NCBI RefSeq assembly: GCF_938045405.1
Contig: NZ_CALIMW010000291.1
Location: 1 to 6,232 of the forward strand
Direction of reading: 5' to 3'
Source of the DNA: an uncultured Campylobacter sp.
GTDB taxonomy: Bacteria > Campylobacterota > Campylobacteria > Campylobacterales > Campylobacteraceae
DNA: 6,232 nucleotides
Translations under genes and position numbers: made by a program
Notes under the pieces: generated by a model
Seen by the model: only the letters and a program-made list of their open reading frames with translations
Database searches by the model: none
What the model was told of the DNA's origin: nothing
In this document: piece by piece, positions 1 to 3,837 of the stretch
Position numbering within the stretch: position 1 is the first letter of the stretch
How the letters are laid out: each line of letters starts with the position of its first letter

Positions 1-61
1 CGGCAGCGGCAAGGTAAATCTCAAAGCGGTAAAGGATCTGGCGATAGAGCTAGGGCTGTAA
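1..61 (+). CDS. C-terminal end of an unidentified protein (partial)
   Basis: The frame starting at base 2 is open to a TAA stop at 59-61 and reads GSGKVNLKAVKDLAIELGL. This looks like the end of a helical, soluble protein, since charged and aliphatic residues alternate as in an amphipathic helix. Codon use resembles the other genes here. Only 19 residues are visible, so I cannot name the family. The gene converges on the minus-strand fldA cluster, with about 830 bp between the two ends. No clear hairpin plus T-tract terminator follows the stop; the next bases are AAATTT-rich repeats. It could be a chance open frame, because 19 codons is little evidence, but the composition favours a real gene end. 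Confidence 0.5.
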   Translation, partial: GSGKVNLKAVKDLAIELGL

Positions 62-70
62 ATCTCAAGC

Positions 71-170
71 TTTTAAATTTGCGCCCTAGATTTTAAATTT
101 ACGCCTCGTAGCGCTATTCGCGCGGGATAATACAAAGAGGACAAAGCTTCTAAATTTTAAATTTATGCCT
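71..170. repeat. Three copies of a TTTTAAATTT-nnGCC direct repeat
   Basis: TTTTAAATTTGCGCC (71-85), TTTTAAATTTACGCCT (91-106) and TTTTAAATTTATGCCT (155-170) share all bases except one or two in the middle. The first two are 20 bp apart and the third lies 64 bp further on. The TTTAAA core is itself palindromic. The copies begin ten bases after the stop codon of the left-hand gene. No function is evident. Confidence 0.6.
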
Positions 171-219
171 TGTCGCGCCGCATAGTTTTGCGGTTTTTCG
201 CTCCTAGCGGCGGGCGATC

Positions 220-359
220 TCGCGGTCGCGGCGGCGGTTTATTTTGGGCGACAGCCGCGTGCGGTTGCAGCACAAAATATGCTAAATTTTGCAGAGGCGA
301 GTCACTGCTGATCCTACGATTTTTCGCGGTCGCGGCGCCAGATTTATGCTAAATTTTGC
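220..359. repeat. Two interleaved pairs of exact 14-bp direct repeats
   Basis: TCGCGGTCGCGGCG occurs at 220-233 and 324-337, and ATGCTAAATTTTGC occurs at 279-292 and 346-359. Both pairs are exact. Order is conserved (GC-rich word, then AT-rich word) but spacing differs: 45 bp between the words in the first pair and 8 bp in the second. This suggests an old duplication with internal deletion, or repeated short modules. Confidence 0.55.
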
Positions 360-425
360 TAGTAGACGGCAGCCACTCGCTGCGCAGATAGACAAAATTT
401 TACATTAAACGGCGCGCGAAATTTC

Positions 426-505
426 ACGGCAGAGCTGCGGGGAGAATTTTTACGGCGTGCGTGCGGAAAGAAATTTTCAATGGCGTATGTGCGGAGAGAA
501 ATTTT
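426..505. repeat. Degenerate ~27-bp tandem repeat, three copies
   Basis: Three consecutive units of 25-26 bases, at 426-450, 452-477 and 480-505, follow the pattern ACGGC, a variable GTGCGTGCGG-like middle, AGA and AATTTT. The second and third units match at about 22 of 26 positions and the first is more diverged. The AATTTT ends fall 27 and 28 bp apart. Looser relatives (ACGGC followed by AAATTT or AAAATTTT) occur just upstream at about 366-400 and 409-424. Confidence 0.6.
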
Positions 506-533
506 AGCGACATCGATTCCCGCTTCGCCGCTT

Positions 534-553
534 ATAAAATTTGCAAATTTTAT
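534..553. repeat. Perfect 20-bp palindrome
   Basis: ATAAAATTTGCAAATTTTAT reads identically on both strands, and the symmetry ends exactly at these limits. It could be a dimeric regulator site, a cruciform-prone element, or a chance product of the AAATTT words common in this DNA. No gene start lies next to it, which argues against an operator. Confidence 0.65.
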
Positions 554-625
554 TTCCCGAACGTTCGCCGATTATTATGCCGACGAGGTTTATAAACCGC
601 GACGCAAACTCCCAGCTTCGTCCTT

Positions 626-640
626 CCGCCGTCGCGGCGG
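626..640. other. Small GC-rich hairpin
   Basis: CCGCCG and CGGCGG flank a three-base TCG loop, giving a 6-bp all-GC stem. Neither side is followed by a proper run of T on the transcribed strand (CTAAATTTTA on the plus strand, AAGGACGAAG on the minus), so it is a weak terminator candidate. It lies between the ends of two converging genes, where it could still slow polymerase. Confidence 0.35.
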
Positions 641-807
641 CTAAATTTTATCTACTCGTGCGCTACTACGTGCGCCTCGAAGTCAATCTGTATTTACGCT
701 AGAGCAAAGTAACGCACAGCCAAATTTAAAGGATAAATTTCATTCGTGCAGATTAAAATTTTAAAATTTCAAAGCCGTTTAAATTTAACCGAAGTCGGCA
801 GAGCTAA

Positions 808-845
808 ATTTTAAAAAAGTCTAAGCTTTAAGGATTTTAAAAAAG
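808..845. repeat. Exact 12-bp direct repeat with 26-bp period
   Basis: ATTTTAAAAAAG is present at 808-819 and again at 834-845. Read on the minus strand, each copy supplies a run of six T downstream of the hairpin at 852-867, so the fldA transcript would meet two successive U-tracts. Confidence 0.5.
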
Positions 846-867
846 ATGAAAGTGCCGCGAAGCGCAC
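839..867 (-). terminator. Probable intrinsic terminator of the DUF2325-fldA unit
   Basis: On the minus strand, 26 bases past the fldA stop, GTGC plus GC pair with GC plus GCAC around a TTC loop (852-867, one bulged base). The tract TTTCATCTTTTTT follows immediately (to 839). The stem is short but GC-rich and the T-tract is well placed. It is the only good termination signal at the left end of the minus-strand genes. An alternative pairing of TGCCG (853-857) with CGGCA (874-878) competes with it. Confidence 0.55.
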
Positions 868-892
868 GCTCCACGGCAAATTTAAAGGAGGA

Positions 893-1384
893 CTATTTAA
901 AAGATGGAGCGATCTGCGCTACCCACGCTTCGATGCGGCTCTCGGTGAGGTCGCTTTGATTGTCATTGTCTAGCGCGAGGCCAACAAATTTGCCATCCAC
1001 TACGGCCTTACTCTCGTCAAACTCATATCCGTCGGTAGGCACTGCACCTACGATATTTGCACCCGCTTTTTTGAAGTTATCGTATAGCTCGCGCATTGCG
1101 TTGCAGTAAGCGTCGCTGTAGCTTGAGCTATCGCCCATGCCGAAAATCGCGACGGTCTTGCCTGAGACATCAAGGGCTGAAAAATCAAAGCCCGCCCAGT
1201 CGTCTTGTAGCTCGCCGTCGTTCCATGTGGAGCTGCCGATGATGAGCGCGGTGTATTTATCTAGGTCTGCAGGCGCGATGTCCGCAACGTTTTTAAGCTC
1301 ATTTTCGATGCCGAGCTTTTCCGAGATCAGCTTCGCAGCGTCCTCAGTATTGCCCATCGAGCTTCCAAAAATAATTCCAACCAT
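893..1384 (-). CDS. fldA: Flavodoxin (long-chain, FldA)
   Basis: A small cytoplasmic FMN protein that carries low-potential electrons. In Helicobacter and Campylobacter it is the acceptor for pyruvate oxidoreductase, whose gene lies 2.5 kb upstream here. At 163 residues it matches the H. pylori protein (about 164). Visible features are the phosphate-binding loop GSSMGNTED (7-15), the first flavin loop STWNDGELQDDW with Trp54 (52-63), the second loop GMGDSSSYSDAYCNAM with Tyr89 (82-97), and the long-chain insert around 115-142. The stretch PTDGYEF...SKAV..GKFVGLALDNDNQSDLT (116-147) closely follows the Helicobacter sequence as I remember it. The start is supported by AAAAGGA (1391-1397), six bases from ATG; this Shine-Dalgarno sequence overlaps the stop codon of the preceding gene, so translation is probably coupled. 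It is the last gene of its unit and a terminator candidate follows. Confidence 0.95.
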   Translation of the reverse strand: MVGIIFGSSMGNTEDAAKLISEKLGIENELKNVADIAPADLDKYTALIIGSSTWNDGELQDDWAGFDFSALDVSGKTVAIFGMGDSSSYSDAYCNAMRELYDNFKKAGANIVGAVPTDGYEFDESKAVVDGKFVGLALDNDNQSDLTESRIEAWVAQIAPSFK

Positions 1385-1395
1385 TTGGTATCCTT

Positions 1396-2631
1396 TTAAT
1401 AAATTTTGTCGGTGAGCTTGTATGGTACTAATTTCATAATGAAATTTCCCTTAAAGCATTCGCTTTTTATCTCGACGTGGCGGTTAAAATTTTCATTTTT
1501 TGGATAGACAAGATACAGGGCATCGAGGTTTGCTCCGCGGCAAAGCTCTAGCGCTTTTTTTATATCATTATCATAAATGGCTGAATTTTGAGGTAGAATT
1601 TTTTTAAAGCTCGTAACCACGCCTAGGCTAAAACCGCTCTTGCGAACTACGATGAGCTCGCCTGATTTGCCCACAAGCTGCAGCTGTGCGCCTGCATTGC
1701 GAAGCGCGATTTTGCAAAATACGAAGTTGCAAAACGCATCGTCTCCGTTTAGCAGCAATCCGCTACGCAGACTCACGATTGCGCTAGTTAGCTTATAAGC
1801 GGGCTTGGCGGCAAATACAGGCAGCGGCATATCGCGCAGATAGGCAAAGATTATCGCATTATCCGCCGTACAGAATTTCACGGCGGGCTTGAAGCGGTAA
1901 ATTTTGCGAGCACCGCGCCTAAGTTCGGAAGCGATAAAATTTAAAAATGCCGCTCGAAACTGCGAAGCGCCCTTTAAATTTGCGGGCAGAATTCTATAAT
2001 CCGCATTAACGTTAAAATTATATAGAGCTAGCATCGCCCGCGCTCGCGAAGCCGCATTATAATCCCGCAGTGTCTCTGGCACAATCTCGCGCCCGTTCGC
2101 ATCAAAGCCAAAAATCTCGCCACCAAAGAATTTCTTATTAAAAGTTTCGGCATTTAAAATTTCATCATCAATAAGCTCATTATCGCGCTGCAGATCCGCT
2201 TTTTGGCGTTTTTCGCGCGCCGCGATATCTCGTTTTGGCGCGGCAATATCTCGTAACAAAGCTGATTTCTCGTCCGAACGCTTAGTGCAGAAAAAATTCT
2301 TTTGCGCGGAGCTAGTGTCATAAAAAGCCCTTGCTGTCAAATTCCTATTTGCGCCGCCTTTTTGCGCACTCTTTGCAGCATGCAGCTTAGAGGCATTATG
2401 ATTAAGCACGCCCGATTTACCGCTTGAAAATTTTTTAAATTTGCCGCTAAATTTCTTGCTTTCGGCGTGCGCAAAGCAAGTAGCGTTAAATTTGCTAGAA
2501 TTTAAGAAATCCTTGGAATTTAGCTCGCCAGCTTCATCTTTGTAAGCATTTGATTGCGGCGCAGTGCACGATTTTTTAACCGCTTGCTTGGGCTTGCCGG
2601 CATTATTTAAATTCCTTGGAATTTTAATCAT
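1396..2631 (-). CDS. Uncharacterised protein with basic low-complexity N-terminus (Cj1383c-like by position)
   Basis: I do not recognise a domain. The 411-residue protein has two unlike parts. Residues 1-150 are rich in Lys, Ser, Ala and Asn, probably disordered, and include an RDIAA repeat at 127-131 and 134-138. Residues 151-411 look folded, with alternating hydrophobic strands and helices, for example the block around 240-345 and the end LDALYLVYPKNENFN (369-383). There is no signal peptide or membrane segment. The ATG lies inside the last codons of the DUF2325 gene (8-bp overlap) with only a weak Shine-Dalgarno (GAAG), so coupled translation is likely. The first internal Met is residue 200, inside the folded part, so the long N-terminus cannot be dismissed as a late-ATG misannotation, though a GTG or TTG start remains possible. 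C. jejuni has an uncharacterised gene (Cj1383c) in the same slot between DUF2325 and fldA. A role in flavodoxin or iron metabolism is guesswork from context. Confidence 0.85.
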   Translation of the reverse strand: MIKIPRNLNNAGKPKQAVKKSCTAPQSNAYKDEAGELNSKDFLNSSKFNATCFAHAESKKFSGKFKKFSSGKSGVLNHNASKLHAAKSAQKGGANRNLTARAFYDTSSAQKNFFCTKRSDEKSALLRDIAAPKRDIAAREKRQKADLQRDNELIDDEILNAETFNKKFFGGEIFGFDANGREIVPETLRDYNAASRARAMLALYNFNVNADYRILPANLKGASQFRAAFLNFIASELRRGARKIYRFKPAVKFCTADNAIIFAYLRDMPLPVFAAKPAYKLTSAIVSLRSGLLLNGDDAFCNFVFCKIALRNAGAQLQLVGKSGELIVVRKSGFSLGVVTSFKKILPQNSAIYDNDIKKALELCRGANLDALYLVYPKNENFNRHVEIKSECFKGNFIMKLVPYKLTDKIY

Positions 2632-2947
2632 CTTCGCAAGGTCTGCAACCGAATTCTTGATTTAAATTGAAAACCTTACAGTATTCGCAAAATACGCAGC
2701 TAACGCTTCTTTTAGCGCATACGAGCGGAATTTTGCGCTTTTTTACTTCGCCTTTGATCTTTTTCATCGTGTTGTGGTTTAAAAAGCTCGTAAGCATAAC
2801 GACACACTCGGTATCTTGCGGGATCGGCTTACGATTTACGCGATTTTCGTTTCGTGCATCCCAGTGCTCGATGTTACTCGCGCCAAGGTCTTTTAAAACC
2901 GCCTTAATGGGTGTAATCTCATCTGCTCCTATAACTAAAACGTTCAT
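2624..2947 (-). CDS. DUF2325 family protein with cysteine-rich C-terminus
   Basis: A 107-residue protein of unknown function. The N-terminus MNVLVIGADEITPIKAVLKDLG (1-22) resembles a small Rossmann-like fold, and the central LTSFLNHNTMKKIKGEVKKRKIPLVCAKRS (52-81) is the DUF2325 signature as I know it (a Ser/Leu-Asn-His-Asn-Thr turn, a basic helix, then a strand). The tail is unusually rich in cysteine: C84, C87, C90, C101 and C104, in a CxxCxxC-x10-CxxC arrangement, plus C77 just before, suggesting a bound metal or Fe-S cluster. It is the first gene of the unit, with strong Shine-Dalgarno AAAAGGGGAT (2951-2960) and a good extended -10 promoter upstream. It overlaps the next gene by 8 bp. In C. 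jejuni the equivalent Cj1384c lies beside katA; here a racemase takes that position. From memory, the C. jejuni operon responds to iron, which would suit a cluster-binding protein. Confidence 0.88.
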   Translation of the reverse strand: MNVLVIGADEITPIKAVLKDLGASNIEHWDARNENRVNRKPIPQDTECVVMLTSFLNHNTMKKIKGEVKKRKIPLVCAKRSVSCVFCEYCKVFNLNQEFGCRPCEDD

Positions 2948-2976
2948 TTCATCCCCTTTTATGATTGATAGTCGTT

Positions 2977-2985
2977 ATTATAACA
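2977..2985 (-). promoter_or_regulatory. Extended -10 promoter for the DUF2325-fldA unit
   Basis: TGTTATAAT on the minus strand is a perfect TGnTATAAT extended -10 element, about 30 bases before the DUF2325 ATG. Transcription would start near 2970. The region where a -35 box would lie (about 3000-3005) does not match TTGACA, which is usual for Campylobacter vegetative promoters, where A/T-rich upstream DNA substitutes; 2990-3030 is indeed very A/T-rich. It lies just after the terminator of the racemase gene, as expected for the start of a new unit. Confidence 0.65.
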
Positions 2986-3030
2986 GAGAAAGATTAAATT
3001 TAACTGATAATATATATAAAAATTTGAAAT

Positions 3031-3057
3031 TATAGGCCGGAATTTTACCGGCTTATA
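3031..3057 (-). terminator. Hairpin terminator after the racemase gene
   Basis: GCCGG and CCGGC (3036-3040, 3048-3052) flank a seven-base A/T loop, and the stem continues past one weak pair into TATA/TATA (3031-3034, 3054-3057). It begins nine bases after the racemase stop codon. On the minus strand it is followed by A/T-rich DNA with TTT and TTTTT runs (about 3019-3030), so the U-tract is interrupted and termination may be partial. No plus-strand gene would use it. Confidence 0.6.
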
Positions 3058-3065
3058 TTTGATAT

Positions 3066-3758
3066 TTACTCGCTTAAAGCTAGACTTACTGCCGCATCGA
3101 TGTGGATCTGCGTAGTATCAAATAGCTGCGCGGCGGTATCTGCTTGCGATACGAGCAGCCCGATCTCCGTGCAGCCCAGTATCACGCCCTGCGCACCGCG
3201 AGCCCTAAGTCCTTCAATGATCTGCAAAAATTTCTTCTTGGAATGTGGTAAAATTTTACTAAAGCAAAGCTCATTAAAAATTACTTCGTTTACCGCTTCC
3301 ATTTCGTCCGCGTTCGGCACGAGCACCTCTACGCTGCCATCTATCAAGCGCTGTTTGTAAAAATCCTGCGTCATCGTGTAGATCGTGCCGAGCAGCCCTA
3401 CTTTTTGCACGCCACGTTTTCGCAGCTCATCTAGCGTGGCGTCCGCGATATGCACGAAAGGCACGGAGATAGCGGCATTTATCGCCTCGTAGCACTTATG
3501 CATCGTGTTAGTGCAAAGAAAAATATAATCCGCGCCGCCGCCTTGCAAAACTCGCGCGTGACGAGCTAAAATTTCACCTGCCCTGTCCCACTCATTATCT
3601 CTTTGACACCGCTCGATCTCGTCGAAATTTAAGCTACTTAGCAGGATTTCGCCGCTACTTAGCCCACCTAGACGCTCGTTAATTTTGCGATTGATCCCAT
3701 CATAATAGGTAATCGTAGATTCGTAACTCATGCCGCCGATTAGTCCGATTTTTTTCAT
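3066..3758 (-). CDS. Aspartate/glutamate racemase family protein (YgeA/RacD-like)
   Basis: A cofactor-independent amino-acid racemase of the aspartate/glutamate (Asp/Glu/hydantoin) superfamily, a cytoplasmic enzyme that inverts the alpha-carbon using two cysteines. Both are present: Cys82 in LCTNTMHK (81-88) and Cys196 in LGCTEIGLL (194-202). The N-terminus KKIGLIGGMSYESTITYY (2-19) is the substrate-binding signature of this branch. The length of 230 residues equals E. coli YgeA, which is a broad-specificity racemase; the preferred substrate (Asp, Glu, or others such as Lys or homoserine) cannot be told from sequence alone. The start has Shine-Dalgarno AAAAGGA (3765-3771), six bases from ATG. 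The gene follows pyruvate oxidoreductase after a 79-bp gap containing hairpins and may be read through from it. A D-amino-acid role in the cell wall is possible, although MurI usually supplies D-Glu. Confidence 0.9.
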   Translation of the reverse strand: MKKIGLIGGMSYESTITYYDGINRKINERLGGLSSGEILLSSLNFDEIERCQRDNEWDRAGEILARHARVLQGGGADYIFLCTNTMHKCYEAINAAISVPFVHIADATLDELRKRGVQKVGLLGTIYTMTQDFYKQRLIDGSVEVLVPNADEMEAVNEVIFNELCFSKILPHSKKKFLQIIEGLRARGAQGVILGCTEIGLLVSQADTAAQLFDTTQIHIDAAVSLALSE

Positions 3759-3771
3759 GGATTTTCCTTTT

Positions 3772-3817
3772 GGAATTTAACGAAATTCCTGGGTCACAAA
3801 TTCTGCGACCTGGAATT
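3772..3817 (-). promoter_or_regulatory. Two competing hairpins in the racemase leader
   Basis: GGAATTT (3772-3778) pairs perfectly with AAATTCC (3783-3789) around a four-base loop. The AATTCC at 3784-3789 can instead pair with GGAATT at 3812-3817, extended by GGTC/GACC (3792-3795, 3807-3810). The two folds share one arm and so exclude each other. The first lies within one base of the racemase Shine-Dalgarno. Neither is followed by a T-tract, so this is not a classical terminator. The pairing is seen directly; a regulatory role is inference. Confidence 0.35.
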
Positions 3818-3820
3818 CTA
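3815..3820 (-). promoter_or_regulatory. Weak candidate -10 box before the racemase gene
   Basis: TAGAAT on the minus strand, preceded by a run of five T (AGTTTTTAGAAT), resembles a Campylobacter -10 element and would allow separate expression of the racemase from a start near 3808. No -35 or TG extension is present. The alternative is simple cotranscription with the upstream oxidoreductase gene. Confidence 0.2.
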
Positions 3821-3837
3821 AAAACTAACTACAAAGC

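Larger units (their letters stand above)
62..892. other. Long gene-free stretch rich in short repeats
   Basis: About 830 bp with no convincing gene. The longest open frames (170-352 plus, 577-702 plus) have no Shine-Dalgarno sequence, give arginine- or cysteine-rich low-complexity peptides, and run through repeated DNA. The stretch mixes GC-rich words (CGCGGTCGCGGCG, GTGCGC) with AAATTT/AAAATTTT words that recur every 20-70 bases. It contains the repeats, the 20-bp palindrome and the terminator listed separately. The gap lies between two converging gene ends, so it need not hold promoters. It could be a heavily decayed gene, a small-RNA locus or simple repeat-rich spacer; I see no tRNA or known RNA fold. 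Confidence 0.6.

Noticed and set aside
170..352. Plus-strand 60-codon open frame
   Set aside because: No Shine-Dalgarno, an Arg/Gly/Cys-rich low-complexity product with duplicated RFFA words, and it runs through direct repeats; it looks like chance.
426..505. CRISPR-like repeat array
   Set aside because: Units are contiguous, degenerate and lack unique spacers; no cas genes are present.
577..702. Plus-strand 41-codon frame beginning MPTRFINRDANS
   Set aside because: No ribosome-binding site, unrecognised product, and too short to rise above chance.
881..948. Strong Shine-Dalgarno-like AAAGGAGG followed by ATG at 904 on the plus strand
   Set aside because: The frame closes after 14 codons and lies antisense to fldA; spacing is also too long. 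The related word CAAATTTAAAGGA at 721-733 has no gene after it either.
1137..1415. Plus-strand frames opposite fldA, DUF2325, racemase and oxidoreductase genes
   Set aside because: They are antisense shadows of well-supported minus-strand genes with no ribosome-binding site or recognisable product.
1555..1605. Runs of seven T inside the unknown gene as phase-variable tracts
   Set aside because: Seven A/T bases are short for slipping, and such runs are common in this A/T-patterned DNA; the reading frame is intact.
3006..3011. GATAAT as half of a Fur or PerR box upstream of the DUF2325 gene
   Set aside because: No convincing second and third hexamers in register; the surroundings are simply A/T-rich. 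Iron control is plausible from the C. jejuni operon but not shown by this sequence.
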